Shown: piece after piece, positions 1 through 9,218 of the stretch
Position numbering within the stretch: the stretch's first letter is position 1
Layout: each line of letters opens with the position of its first letter
Assembly (NCBI RefSeq): GCF_010682105.1
Contig: NZ_JAAGWH010000003.1
Coordinates: forward strand, 1-64,000
Direction: 5' to 3'
Length of the DNA: 64,000 nucleotides
DNA from: Modestobacter muralis
Lineage (GTDB): Bacteria; Actinomycetota; Actinomycetes; Mycobacteriales; Geodermatophilaceae
Translations under genes and position numbers: made by a program
The notes under the pieces: model-generated
The model's input: only the letters and a program-made list of their open reading frames with translations
The model's database searches: none
What the model was told of the DNA's origin: nothing

Positions 1-7
1 CGTGAAG

Positions 8-958
8 TCAGGCCGCTTTGAACAGCTCGTAGCGCTCCAGCAGTCGGTCGGTATCCGGACGTTCACGCCGCGATCGAGGTAGGACCATCAGTGGCTTTCC
101 GTGATGGTCCTGCAGCCCGTGGCGCAACATCGGCCCATCGATCTCCGCCAGCAAGCGGTGGTGGATCTCCACGGTGTGGTCGGGGCGGATGCCGAGGATG
201 TTCTGGTCGTAGGCCGCATGGTGGAGCTTACAGAGCGCCAGCCCGTTGGTGATGACGGCGTCACCGTTCGGTTGGGAGTCGGGAATGATGTGTGCGGCGT
301 CCAGGAGCTCACGGTGGTTGAGCGAACAGACAGCGCAGCGCGTCTCGTACGCCAGCATGACCTGACTCGCGAAGAGCGGTTGGTGCAGGCGGCGCCGGGT
401 CATCGCGACGAGGTGCTGCCGCAGTGCCGCTTCGACCGTGCTCCCCGGCTGGATCTTCCGCTGCGCTTCCGTGAGCGCCAGGACGAATTGCGCTTGCGCC
501 GGTTCCTCGGCAATCAGATACACAGGGAAGATGGCCTGGAAGATGCCGGGGCGGATCCCGCAGAACCATAACAGGGGCGCCTGCTGGTGCATCGCCGCGC
601 GAAGACCGGCGTTCTCTGCGGCGCCGCCCTCATCCCGTCGCAGTTTGTAGCGGTGCAGCCCGTCAGGGCCTTCCGAGTCGTCGTAGGGTCGCCAGGCTGC
701 GCCTTCCGGTGCTGCGGTCAGGATGCTCAGTGCCGCCGACCACCCGCGCGGCTTGCGGATTCCCCGTCCGGCGTCAACCAAGGGGAAGCGGCTGCCGTCG
801 ACCTCGAAGTCGTCCCTCAGTTGGACACGGCTGACCGGCACCGTCCCGTCAAGAGTCACCTTGCTCAGCCAGTCCAGTGCGGCTGCTCTGATGTGCTCCT
901 CGCGAACTCCGTCAACCACCAGCTGAGCCTGCCTTCGAGCTGGCTCACCCACAACCAC
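8..958 (-). CDS. HNH endonuclease, probable restriction enzyme partner of the adjacent methyltransferase
   Basis: A 316-residue protein whose C-terminal third carries a complete HNH nuclease core: CAVC, then AAHIIP about 18 residues on, then NGLALCKLHHAAYD. The two Cys and His/Asn spacing fits the HNH_2-type fold found in restriction endonucleases. The N-terminal 170 residues are unlike the nuclease and resemble the DNA-recognition halves of SRA/HNH-type restriction proteins, which is inference. The frame opens at GTG 958; GTG codons slightly further in are equally possible because no clear ribosome site is visible. It is divergent from the cytosine methyltransferase at 1045, with under 90 bases between them, an arrangement common for restriction-modification pairs. 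The stop at 8-10 lies inside the window, so the gene is complete. Confidence 0.8.
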   Translation of the reverse strand: MVVGEPARRQAQLVVDGVREEHIRAAALDWLSKVTLDGTVPVSRVQLRDDFEVDGSRFPLVDAGRGIRKPRGWSAALSILTAAPEGAAWRPYDDSEGPDGLHRYKLRRDEGGAAENAGLRAAMHQQAPLLWFCGIRPGIFQAIFPVYLIAEEPAQAQFVLALTEAQRKIQPGSTVEAALRQHLVAMTRRRLHQPLFASQVMLAYETRCAVCSLNHRELLDAAHIIPDSQPNGDAVITNGLALCKLHHAAYDQNILGIRPDHTVEIHHRLLAEIDGPMLRHGLQDHHGKPLMVLPRSRRERPDTDRLLERYELFKAA

Positions 959-1044
959 ATCGCTCTCGTGGCGTGTCGTCCCACCGTCCGCAAGCTAGCT
1001 TGCGTGCCGCCCATGCGGCGCGCGGGCCGCATGTTTGGTCTGCC

Positions 1045-2229
1045 ATGCTCGAGCCCGTGCATGACAGACCGATCCTGGGGCTCTTCGCGGGGATCGGGGG
1101 TCTTGAGCTCGGTCTCCGGCAGGCTGGCTTACGAGGTCCCACCGAGTTGTACGAGCGATGGGTCCCAGCGCGCGCAGTCCTGTCGCATCAGTTGCCTGAG
1201 GCGAAGCTGAGTCGGGACGTCACGGAGCTCAGCGGCTTCGACGAAGCCGCGATCGTCACGGCGGGCTTCCCGTGCACCGACCTCTCCCAAGCAGGGCGAA
1301 CCACTGGGCTGGACGGCGAGGCCTCAGGGTTGATCCGCCGCATCCTCCAGCTGTTGGCGCAGTCCAGCCCCGAGTGGGTCCTCATCGAGAATGTCCCGAA
1401 CATGCTCCGTCTGGGCCGAGGAAGCGCCATCCAGGAGATCACGGCGAGTCTTGAGGCAGCCGGTTATGCCTGGGCCTACCGAACGATCGATTCTCGTTCG
1501 TTCGGATTGGCACAGCGCCGCAAACGCGTATACCTGCTGGCCTCAGCAGTTCACGACCCGGCAGCGGTTCTCTTCAGGGAGGACGATCCCTCGGAGGAAC
1601 CAGACGGGGCCGCCCGCGGGGCATGGCGAGACAGCGCCTATGGCTTTTACTCGACCGAGGGCAACCGCGGCGTCGGTTGGGCTGTTGACGCTGTACCGAC
1701 GCTCAAAGGTTCGACGACGGTCAGCATCGCCAGTCCTCCCGCCGTATGGGTTCCTGGACATGAGTCCGGGCGACGGATCGTGCGGCCTTCGATCGAGGCA
1801 GCGGAGGTGCTCCAAGGTTTCCCGGCTGGCTGGACTGAGTCAGCGCCTCCGCGGGACCGCTGGAAGCTGGTCGGCAACGCAGTGAGCGTCCCCGTGGCTG
1901 CGTGGATCGGTGAGGGCCTGCTGAGCACAAGCAAGGCCGAGGCGGCGATCGACGGGTACGACAAGTCTCCTCACGTGCCGGGTTCATCGTGGCCCCGTGC
2001 AGCGGCGCATGTGGACGGCAAGATCTGGGACGTCGCCGTATCCGAGTGGCCACGCTCTCCCACCGGTGAGAACCGGCACCTGGTGACCGTGCTCGATCGC
2101 TACGGCAGCGAGCCGCTGTCCTATCGGGCGACGAGGGGCTTCCGAGACCGTCTGAAGCGGAGCAACCTCAGGCACAAGGCCGAGTTCATGGCTGCGCTCG
2201 ACGAGCACGTGATGCTCACGGCGCGCTGA
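1045..2229 (+). CDS. dcm: DNA (cytosine-5) methyltransferase
   Basis: C5-cytosine methyltransferase of about 394 residues. In order it shows motif I (GLFAGIGGLELGL), the catalytic motif IV as GFPCTDLSQAG with the nucleophilic Cys, motif VI (LIENVPN), motif VIII (AQRRKRVYLLA), a variable recognition region, and motif X (LVGNAVSVPVA). About 85 residues follow motif X, a longer tail than the minimal enzyme. Motif IV has Thr where many family members have Gln after ProCys, a known sub-type rather than a defect. ATG 1045 is chosen because the methyltransferase fold begins about ten residues later; GTG 1057 is possible, and the upstream extension to 973 has no homology-like sequence. The gene converges on vsr and overlaps its 3' end by 14 bases. 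It sits beside an HNH nuclease gene, so it probably protects sites cut by that nuclease. It could also serve DISARM, but class 1 DISARM already has its own adenine methylase. Confidence 0.9.
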   Translation: MLEPVHDRPILGLFAGIGGLELGLRQAGLRGPTELYERWVPARAVLSHQLPEAKLSRDVTELSGFDEAAIVTAGFPCTDLSQAGRTTGLDGEASGLIRRILQLLAQSSPEWVLIENVPNMLRLGRGSAIQEITASLEAAGYAWAYRTIDSRSFGLAQRRKRVYLLASAVHDPAAVLFREDDPSEEPDGAARGAWRDSAYGFYSTEGNRGVGWAVDAVPTLKGSTTVSIASPPAVWVPGHESGRRIVRPSIEAAEVLQGFPAGWTESAPPRDRWKLVGNAVSVPVAAWIGEGLLSTSKAEAAIDGYDKSPHVPGSSWPRAAAHVDGKIWDVAVSEWPRSPTGENRHLVTVLDRYGSEPLSYRATRGFRDRLKRSNLRHKAEFMAALDEHVMLTAR

Positions 2230-2710
2230 CCTCGTCCGAACTGGGCGTACCGCTGTGCACGACGGCGAGGACGCTCGCTGTGACGTCCGGAGGCGGCTCG
2301 TGCTCCCAGAACCGCAACACCGTCCAACCCAGATCGTGGAGTTGGGCAGTGACATCAGCGTCGCGGGCTCGGTTGGCGGCGATCTTCTCCGCCCACCAAA
2401 CAGCGTTGGCCTTGGGAGACGTGCCGTGCAACGGACAGCCGTGCCAGAAGCAGCCATCGATGTAGATGGCGACCTGCGCCCGGGTGAAGGCGATGTCGAT
2501 GGTCCGTCTGCGCTGACCCGGAACTGGCCAGGCCACCCGGTAACGGAGTCCAGCCGCGTGCAGCAGGCGGCGCACGGCCATCTCCGGTCCGTTGTCGCGC
2601 TTCCGGACGGCGCTCATCCGCCGCGACATCTCGGAGCTGGACGACCCGGGGTGCGGGCCGGGCTGGGGAGTCCTTGCCGGCACGCATACCAGCCTCGCAC
2701 GCCGACGCAC
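2216..2710 (-). CDS. vsr: Very short patch repair (Vsr) mismatch endonuclease
   Basis: Vsr nicks T:G mismatches created when 5-methylcytosine deaminates, so it normally accompanies a cytosine methyltransferase, as here. The family signature is clear: SAVRKRDNGPEMAVRRLLH near the start, the catalytic aspartate in TIDIAF, the GCFWHGCPLH block with metal-binding Cys and His, then WWAEKIAANRARD and GWTVLRFWEHE. The frame opens at GTG or ATG 2710, but the usual family N-terminus (MSRRMS) begins at 2629, so the first 27 residues may be untranslated. The stop overlaps the 3' end of the convergent dcm by 14 bases. It lies 30 bases downstream of drmC on the same strand and could be the last gene of the DISARM transcript. 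Confidence 0.9.
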   Translation of the reverse strand: MRRRARLVCVPARTPQPGPHPGSSSSEMSRRMSAVRKRDNGPEMAVRRLLHAAGLRYRVAWPVPGQRRRTIDIAFTRAQVAIYIDGCFWHGCPLHGTSPKANAVWWAEKIAANRARDADVTAQLHDLGWTVLRFWEHEPPPDVTASVLAVVHSGTPSSDEVSAP

Positions 2711-2740
2711 CTGAATCCGCTACTTCCGCAGCTGACTCGG

Positions 2741-3457
2741 TCAGGCGGTGTAGTCCACCAGGTAGTCGCACTCACGCAGACGGTCGAGGTGGGACTTGAT
2801 CGACTTGGCCACGGCAGCGTCTCGTAGGAGGACGCCGCACTCCAGGTTCGCCTCGGCAGCCGCCGCGGAGAAGTTCGCGCTCGTCACCAGCGCTGCCAGG
2901 CCATCGACCATCACCAGCTTGGCGTGCTGGACGGCCCACTCGCCGTCGTTGGGTTCGCGCAACGTCCAGATGCGAGCTCCGCCGAGCTTCGCGGCGAGCG
3001 CCGCAGCGATTTGTCCTTGCTGTTTGCGGTCGACGACGACAGTGACCTTCACGCCCCGCTCGAGCGCCTGGCGCAACGCCGTGACGTATGCGGAGCCCAT
3101 CCCTGCCGAGTAGGTCGCGGCGTAGACGTACGTCTGTGCCTCGTTGATCAACGAGGACACAGCGAGCGTCGTGTGCCCCTCGCTGTTGGGGAGACTCGGT
3201 GACGTCCAAACGAGCTGCGGTCGCACCGCCTGAGCCACACCACCGAGCGCCTCGAGGACGACGCACACGGCGCCGACATCGCCACCGAGATCCGTGAGGA
3301 CCGCCTCAAGGAGCTCGTGAGCGCGGGCCCGCCGCGACGGGTGCACACCGCGGACGGCTTGGTGCAGCAGCCCATGACCGAGCACCAGGTTCGCCTTGAG
3401 CTTTCGAGCCTCCTCTTTCGTCACGAAAGCCCCGAGCTCGGCCGCCGCCGTCACCAC
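2741..3457 (-). CDS. drmC: DISARM protein DrmC, phospholipase D-like nuclease
   Basis: A 238-residue protein of the phospholipase D superfamily. One full HxK(x)4D catalytic motif is visible near residue 177 (QHAKLVMVDGLAALVTSAN), preceded by the beta strand and helix block ending in GVKVTVVVDRKQQGQ. A single HKD motif per chain is normal for PLD-type nucleases that act as dimers. DrmC is the small accessory component of DISARM. The gene begins with tandem GTG codons at 3457 and 3454, overlapping the drmB stop by 7 or 4 bases (GTGA), which indicates translational coupling. vsr follows after 30 bases. Confidence 0.9.
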   Translation of the reverse strand: MVTAAAELGAFVTKEEARKLKANLVLGHGLLHQAVRGVHPSRRARAHELLEAVLTDLGGDVGAVCVVLEALGGVAQAVRPQLVWTSPSLPNSEGHTTLAVSSLINEAQTYVYAATYSAGMGSAYVTALRQALERGVKVTVVVDRKQQGQIAAALAAKLGGARIWTLREPNDGEWAVQHAKLVMVDGLAALVTSANFSAAAAEANLECGVLLRDAAVAKSIKSHLDRLRECDYLVDYTA

Positions 3458-5556
3458 GCTCCGTCCGGCAGCAGGACGGAGAACAGCCCGGGCGTGGCGA
3501 CGCTGTCATCGGCGACCAGGTCGAAGACCATCCGCCGGTCGAGGAAGCGGTTCGTCCGCTCGCAACTCGTCTCGCTGACGAAGAGGCAGAAGTGGCATGC
3601 GGCGCCGTGGAGGAAGTCCTCCTTGCCACGGGGCGCTCGGTGGGAACAGATGGGGTCCGACGAGCACCGGGTGCCTCGGCCAAGGGCGCTCAGCACCACG
3701 GCCCGAAGTTTCTCCGGTTTGGCCAGCTCCACGAGGCCACCGAGCGTCCCCTCGCTGTCCGAGGACGTGGTGCTGATCAGGAGGCCGGCCGCCGGCGGGA
3801 CGTCGCCGTTCTCGGGCCAGGCAAAAATCCGCTCGGTGAGGCTGGCTGAGCCGTAACCGCTGGACATGGCCATCTCCCGGATGAGCAGGTGCGACAGCGT
3901 GTGGATCGCCCAGTACCGCGGTGAGGGGAAACGCCCGTCAGGATTAATCTCGGCGGCGGTCTTGCTGGTCCGTCGTAGGAAGTTCAGTCGATGTGCCTCG
4001 CGGTAGCGCTGCCACACCGGACGGACCAGCACGTCGGCTTCCCACGCAGCGACGCGCTCCTCATCGAACTGCAGGAAGACGCCCTCGCCACGATCTTCGG
4101 TCGCCGGAACCCACGCCGGAGCACCCGTGCGGGTCAAGGGTGCGACGCGATCTGACGCGTCGTCGATGCGGTCGAAGGCATCGATCCGGGTGAAGCCGAT
4201 GAAAGCGTTCACCTTCTTGAGCCGTTCAACCGCTACAACACCCGTCACCAGCGGCTCCAGCTCTTCGGCGACCTTCCGTGACGCCGCCTTGAAATCGGAA
4301 GAACCGCTGTACTTCGTGAACTTCGACCGGTCGCTCAGCACGGTCCACTCGGGTGCTAATAGGGTCTGAGGATCACGACGAGCAGCTGCCTGATCGGTGT
4401 GGGCCTCTTCAATCGCCTGACCAGTGGCGATCTGGAAGGCATCCCAGAGGACGACGTTTTCGACGTCCTCCAGGCCCGCGAGGCCGTTCATACCAGCGAG
4501 GAGCTTCAGCGAGTCCATGCCCTCGGGGCCGTGGATGGCCTGCAAGACCGGCTTCGGCAGAGACTTGATGGCCGGAGCCAGTTCGGATGCCGATGCCTGG
4601 TCCTCCCGAGGAAGGGAGAGGGCGCTCACGGTATTCGAGAACCACTGGTTGGCGGCGCCGAGGAGCATGAGGCGGCCCTGCTCTTGGCACTTGAAGAACG
4701 CGTCGAGGTGGGGGTGTCGTCCGCGACAGCGAGGCAGCTTGGTGTCAGCTCCGCGGGCGGTCGCTTCCAGCATGCCGCGCTTCTGCTTGCACGCCTGGCA
4801 GGTCATCCGGACATCCGGACCTAGGTTGCTCTTCCACTCCTGCATCCGTAGGCGCGGCCGGGCAGCGGCGGGGCACTTCTCACCGCGGTGCACCCAGGCG
4901 ACGTAGGGGAACTCGTCGAGGTGACCCTTCTGACAGGCGATGAGGTAGCGGGCCGGTACGGCCGTGCGGTCACGGGGCTTGCGCTTGGTGGCGCCCTCTT
5001 CGGACCACCCGCTGCACTTGACGTGTACGAACTCCGCCTTGTCCGGCCGGAACGGGTTGGTGTTCCGGTACTCGAAGCTGACGCCGTCCGACACCTGCCC
5101 GAGCAGACCGCAGCCCGTGCACCGGAGCCACTGCGGAAAGATCCGACCAGGGATGCCTAGGTCCGTCGCCGAGTTTTGCTGACCGATCTCAGCGGACGCC
5201 CACGGGGGCTTGCGAAGCTCCTGCACCGTCTTGCCGAGATGGGCCTGGACGACCTGCAGCAAGCGGGGTTCGACGATCGTCTCCGGAGGCGTCGGGCGCC
5301 GCCGGTAGATGCGTTCCCAGTCGTCCAACCCGTGCGGCATGACTGACAGGTGCGGCAGGTCGACCGTCGAGCCGATGCCTTGCGTATAGAGCAGCGCGGA
5401 CGGTCGGACGGCGCCGACCTTGGCCCGGTTCTTCGGCTTGTTGTCCTCGACGTCCGCGATCGGGTCGAGTTCCTGCTCCACGCTCGCCAACACCGGCTCG
5501 GGTGATGCCCCGGAGAGGTCGGAGACCCCCGTCGCGTCGTCCGACACGGTGGTCAT
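3451..5556 (-). CDS. drmB: DISARM protein DrmB (DUF1998 domain)
   Basis: A 701-residue protein with a C-terminal DUF1998 region. The cysteine-rich block near residues 630-680 (CSSDPICSHRAP, then ACHFCLF and SCERTNRFLDRR) is the zinc-binding signature of DUF1998. A second cysteine pair lies near residue 150 (CTGCGLLG) and a third near residue 250 (CQACKQK). DrmB partners the DrmA helicase; in characterised DISARM systems the two form the DNA-engaging core. The ATG at 5556 is chosen because it overlaps the drmA stop as ATGA; an in-frame start 33 bases upstream is less likely. The stop overlaps the start of drmC. Confidence 0.92.
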   Translation of the reverse strand: MTTVSDDATGVSDLSGASPEPVLASVEQELDPIADVEDNKPKNRAKVGAVRPSALLYTQGIGSTVDLPHLSVMPHGLDDWERIYRRRPTPPETIVEPRLLQVVQAHLGKTVQELRKPPWASAEIGQQNSATDLGIPGRIFPQWLRCTGCGLLGQVSDGVSFEYRNTNPFRPDKAEFVHVKCSGWSEEGATKRKPRDRTAVPARYLIACQKGHLDEFPYVAWVHRGEKCPAAARPRLRMQEWKSNLGPDVRMTCQACKQKRGMLEATARGADTKLPRCRGRHPHLDAFFKCQEQGRLMLLGAANQWFSNTVSALSLPREDQASASELAPAIKSLPKPVLQAIHGPEGMDSLKLLAGMNGLAGLEDVENVVLWDAFQIATGQAIEEAHTDQAAARRDPQTLLAPEWTVLSDRSKFTKYSGSSDFKAASRKVAEELEPLVTGVVAVERLKKVNAFIGFTRIDAFDRIDDASDRVAPLTRTGAPAWVPATEDRGEGVFLQFDEERVAAWEADVLVRPVWQRYREAHRLNFLRRTSKTAAEINPDGRFPSPRYWAIHTLSHLLIREMAMSSGYGSASLTERIFAWPENGDVPPAAGLLISTTSSDSEGTLGGLVELAKPEKLRAVVLSALGRGTRCSSDPICSHRAPRGKEDFLHGAACHFCLFVSETSCERTNRFLDRRMVFDLVADDSVATPGLFSVLLPDGAW

Positions 5557-8500
5557 GCGTCCTCCTCTACAGGTGGCGTGAAGTCCCATCCCGGCGCATC
5601 GACGGGCTCCTTCGCGGCGAGCCGGTCCGGGCTGGGGCTGACGAGCAGGTTGATCTCCGGCTGCACCTCGCGCATCGAGTTCGCGACCACGAACACCTTC
5701 TCCGAAGCAGTCGTGGCCCGGACCTCAGGGCTGATGAGCAGGGGGCGGGTGAGCTGGTTCTTGTCGGTTGACCGCTCATACACCAGCCCACCCGACTCCT
5801 CCTTGGCCCGGCCGAACCAGCGGTCCTTCCGCTGGATCAGCTTGGCTCGGACGCGCTCGTCGAAGTCGGGCTCGAGGTAGGCCCGCGAGGCTCGCTCCGT
5901 CAGGCGCTCGATGACCTCGTCCAGACGCTGGCTCTCGTCGAGGATCCGGCCGGCGCCCAGCTCCGGAGACAGCGAGTCGGGCCGGCCGACGTCCATCACC
6001 CGCGCTGCGCTGACGAGTACGCCCATGAGCCCGCGCTCCAGGGCAGCCTCCGAGAACGGCGTCACGCTGAGCGCCTCCACCTGGGCGTAGAAGGTCTCGT
6101 GGTAGTGCCGGAACTGTTCGAAGTGCGCCATGTCGCGCGGCCTCGCCCAGTTGGCGAGCGACACGACCAGACCGGGCTTCGAGGCATCGCGTCCCACGCG
6201 GGACGACGCCTGGATGTACTCGGCGGTGTTCTTCGGCTGCCCCACCACCAGCATGAGGCCCAAGCGCGGCACGTCGACGCCGACCTGCAGCATCGACGTG
6301 GCGAGCACGAAGTCGTATGGCCGCCGGTCGTACCCGCCCTTAACCTTCCCGTCCTGCATCGCCTTGCCGAACGCGGCCTTGCCGGCCGTGCTCCAGCGCT
6401 CCGGGTCGAACTCCAGGGCCAGCCCATCCAGCGTCGCGCCGATCTCGGACGCGGAGATCCGGGATGTCAGCTCGCCGATGGCAAGGCGCGAGAAGTCCGT
6501 CGTCCGGCGCGGGAACGGCTCCGTCTTGCCCGACACACGCGTGGTGACGTCATCGTCGAGATACCGACGCATGCCGGCCAGCTCACGGGTCGCGCTGAAG
6601 TAGGCGACCGAGGTCATGTACGGGTCGGCTGCCTTGCCGTGCTCGTCGAGCAGCTTCTGCCCGGCGAGCAAGAGGACCTCCGCGATGCGGATCTCGGCGA
6701 GCGTGAGCCGGATGCCGTGCGCGGCGACACCCACGTACTTCCGTCCGGGCAGGTCCTCGGTGACCGCCAGCTCCTGGGAGAAGTACGTGTGCCGGACGTC
6801 GAGCACCTGGGGCGGGAAGACGTCGACGCTGCGCCCGTACAAGTTGCGGACCTGCTCGTCGGCCTTCCGCACCGTCGCCGTGGAGGCGACGATCAGCGGT
6901 AGGACCGCCTGGCCGGCGTGGGACCACGAGCAGAGCACGTCGACGACGTTCTCGAAGACGCCGACCGCTGTGCCCAGCGCTCCGGTGATCAGGTGCAGCT
7001 CGTCCTGGATGATCAGGTCCGGAGGCCGCAGGCGCGGCACCGGCCGGACCTCCACGGCCGGGTAGGCGACGCCTCCCTTCGTGACCGCGTTGTGCTTCTG
7101 GCCCTTGCAGGAGTCGCCGCGGGCGTCGGGGTGGCGGTAGCCGTGCCGCTCGCAGTGCTCGGCGACGTAGCCGAAGAGGCTCGCGGCCTCCCCCTCGCGC
7201 GCCAGCCGTGCGAACTTGTCGACGGTGGCGAGCAAGAACGTGGGCGGATGGCGATAGATCTCCTCGTCGACGGTGAGGATGGGCAGCCCCTCGTCCCCCG
7301 GTCCTCGCCCGGAGAAGGGGCACTCCTCCGCGTCGTCACCGCAGTAGACGTGGATCCGCTGCGTGGTGGCTACCGCCTCGACGTCGCTCTTCGGATCGAT
7401 CGGCGTCCCGCACCAAGGGCAACGCTTGATCTGCAGCACGGTGAGGCCGTGGGCCCTGCCGTCCTCGGACTTGGCCAGCTGCACCTGCGCCTGTGCTTCA
7501 GCGAAACGCTTCGGGCTGACGCTGCTACCGACCCACAACCCGATTCGAAAGGGCTCGCTGCCCCATGTCGCCTCGTCTTCCTGGCGAATCAGCTCGGTAG
7601 CGCAGACCAGTGCTGCGGCGCGCTGGAACTGCTGGGAGGTCAGGAGACGAAGGGTGTAGCGCATGAGGACGGCGACGCCGTCACCGCCGTCGAGCCTTTC
7701 GTCCTTGCCCTGGAGGGAACCCTGCAGCCGCCGTATCGCGAACGTGAATGCGGCCAGGCCGAGATATGCCTCCGTCTTGCCGCCACCGGTAGGGAAAAAG
7801 AGGAGCTCGACGCGGGCGTCGGCGCCGCTGCGGTGGGGCTCGGACGGGTTCACGAGCGAGGGCAGCTGCATCAGGATAAAGGCGAGCTGGAATGGTCGCC
7901 ACGAGGCGGCCTTGTCACCGTCAGTTTCCACCTCGGCCAGGGCCTCGGCCACGGTGACGCCGGCCTTCGCAGCCCTCTTGGCGGCGAGCTGGGAACGGAT
8001 GCGTTGGTCGCGCATCGCGCGGTTCATGAACCGGAACGCCTTTAGGGTGTCCGGGTCGCTCTCCAGGAGCGCGAGGCCGGCCTCCAGTCTGGATGCAGCG
8101 ATGCGCGCGTCGCCGATCGCTTCGGACGCCGTCTCCTTGAGGTGGTCGGGCAGGGAACCAGCCGTCTTCGCCTGGTCCTCGTCTAGCCACGTGACGTACC
8201 CGGAGACCATCGGCTCGAGTGCCTGGCGGATGTCGCCGGCCTCGATATCGGCCAGGACGCGCATCGCAGTCACGGTCTGACCGGCAGTGCCCGCGACTGT
8301 CTGGGGGACGTCGGCCGTCGGCAGCCACGTGGTCATGACCTTGGTGGCCCGTCGTTGGTCGCCCGCTTCCTCCCAGTCGACGGAGCAGGTGCGGCCGACC
8401 GCGTACTCGAGCTTGTGCTTGTACTGCAGGTCCAAGCGGCGCCGTTCTGGGTCTTGCTCCTGGTAGCTCGGCTCGGAGACATCGCGGCTGGGCAGGAAGC

Positions 8501-9218
8501 AGGCGGAACCGTCCATCGCCTCGACGCGGAGCTCCGTCTGGAACAACCAGTCACCGGGCGGCGCGTCGACTCCCGTCACCCGGTCGTTGCTCAGTGCTAG
8601 CTCGACGATCAGACGATCGCCCAGTGGGAAGACCTCCACCCGGAGGCTGACGTCCTGCTCAAGCTCGATGACCCCGCTGCGGCGGGTCGTCGTACCCGCG
8701 ATGATCAGTTCCTTCGTGACCTCGACGGGCGTCCGCCGAAACCAGGTCCGCTTACGTTCGGTCTCCTCATTCAGGCGCTGAAAGCTCTCGTACCGCCCCC
8801 ACGACGCCGAAACGGCGAGTGTCTTCTCGCCCTCCTGAACCTGGAAGCGCAGTCCCATCAAGGACGGATGCGTCAGCGCCCCCCTGGGGCCGCTGTCCTC
8901 TTCGTCGTCCGAATCCGCGGTGGCGACGTCCTCGTCGGTCGGCACGGGGACACCGGGTTGACCAGGATGTTTTGGGTCCGCATCGCTGACGGCCTGCACC
9001 GGAGCGCCATTGACTCCCTGACTCTCGACGTCGTCAGCGTCAAAACTCAGACGCGCCAGGGACGGATCGATGGTGACCGGTGCGAGACCACCAACAGCGT
9101 AAGTGGCCCGGGGACTAGCCGGTATCTCCTCGTTGCAATCGCCCCTCGGCCCCAGCAATTCCTGTCGAATGAGGTCAAGCAGTTCCCCACGGACTGCTGT
9201 GGATGTGGAACGGGTCAT
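5553..9218 (-). CDS. drmA: DISARM protein DrmA, superfamily 2-type helicase
   Basis: A 1221-residue helicase. The P-loop is FFPTGGGKTEAYLGL near residue 476. A Walker B equivalent reads LIIQDELHLITG near residue 739, and the arginine-finger motif is SSRVGRDASKPGLVV near residue 1005. A zinc pair CPWCGTPI lies near residue 600, followed by more Cys residues. An acidic N-terminal segment near residues 85-110 (many Asp and Glu) fits the regulatory, disordered loops of DrmA. All catalytic helicase motifs look intact, so the protein should be an active ATPase. The start ATG shares one base with the drmMI stop (TGATG). It is the centre of a five-gene DISARM operon. Confidence 0.94.
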   Translation of the reverse strand: MTRSTSTAVRGELLDLIRQELLGPRGDCNEEIPASPRATYAVGGLAPVTIDPSLARLSFDADDVESQGVNGAPVQAVSDADPKHPGQPGVPVPTDEDVATADSDDEEDSGPRGALTHPSLMGLRFQVQEGEKTLAVSASWGRYESFQRLNEETERKRTWFRRTPVEVTKELIIAGTTTRRSGVIELEQDVSLRVEVFPLGDRLIVELALSNDRVTGVDAPPGDWLFQTELRVEAMDGSACFLPSRDVSEPSYQEQDPERRRLDLQYKHKLEYAVGRTCSVDWEEAGDQRRATKVMTTWLPTADVPQTVAGTAGQTVTAMRVLADIEAGDIRQALEPMVSGYVTWLDEDQAKTAGSLPDHLKETASEAIGDARIAASRLEAGLALLESDPDTLKAFRFMNRAMRDQRIRSQLAAKRAAKAGVTVAEALAEVETDGDKAASWRPFQLAFILMQLPSLVNPSEPHRSGADARVELLFFPTGGGKTEAYLGLAAFTFAIRRLQGSLQGKDERLDGGDGVAVLMRYTLRLLTSQQFQRAAALVCATELIRQEDEATWGSEPFRIGLWVGSSVSPKRFAEAQAQVQLAKSEDGRAHGLTVLQIKRCPWCGTPIDPKSDVEAVATTQRIHVYCGDDAEECPFSGRGPGDEGLPILTVDEEIYRHPPTFLLATVDKFARLAREGEAASLFGYVAEHCERHGYRHPDARGDSCKGQKHNAVTKGGVAYPAVEVRPVPRLRPPDLIIQDELHLITGALGTAVGVFENVVDVLCSWSHAGQAVLPLIVASTATVRKADEQVRNLYGRSVDVFPPQVLDVRHTYFSQELAVTEDLPGRKYVGVAAHGIRLTLAEIRIAEVLLLAGQKLLDEHGKAADPYMTSVAYFSATRELAGMRRYLDDDVTTRVSGKTEPFPRRTTDFSRLAIGELTSRISASEIGATLDGLALEFDPERWSTAGKAAFGKAMQDGKVKGGYDRRPYDFVLATSMLQVGVDVPRLGLMLVVGQPKNTAEYIQASSRVGRDASKPGLVVSLANWARPRDMAHFEQFRHYHETFYAQVEALSVTPFSEAALERGLMGVLVSAARVMDVGRPDSLSPELGAGRILDESQRLDEVIERLTERASRAYLEPDFDERVRAKLIQRKDRWFGRAKEESGGLVYERSTDKNQLTRPLLISPEVRATTASEKVFVVANSMREVQPEINLLVSPSPDRLAAKEPVDAPGWDFTPPVEEDA

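Noticed and set aside
973-2229. Reading the cytosine methyltransferase as DrmMII of a class 2 DISARM
   Set aside because: No drmE is present, the gene is on the opposite strand and pairs with Vsr and HNH. drmD and an adenine methylase already define class 1.
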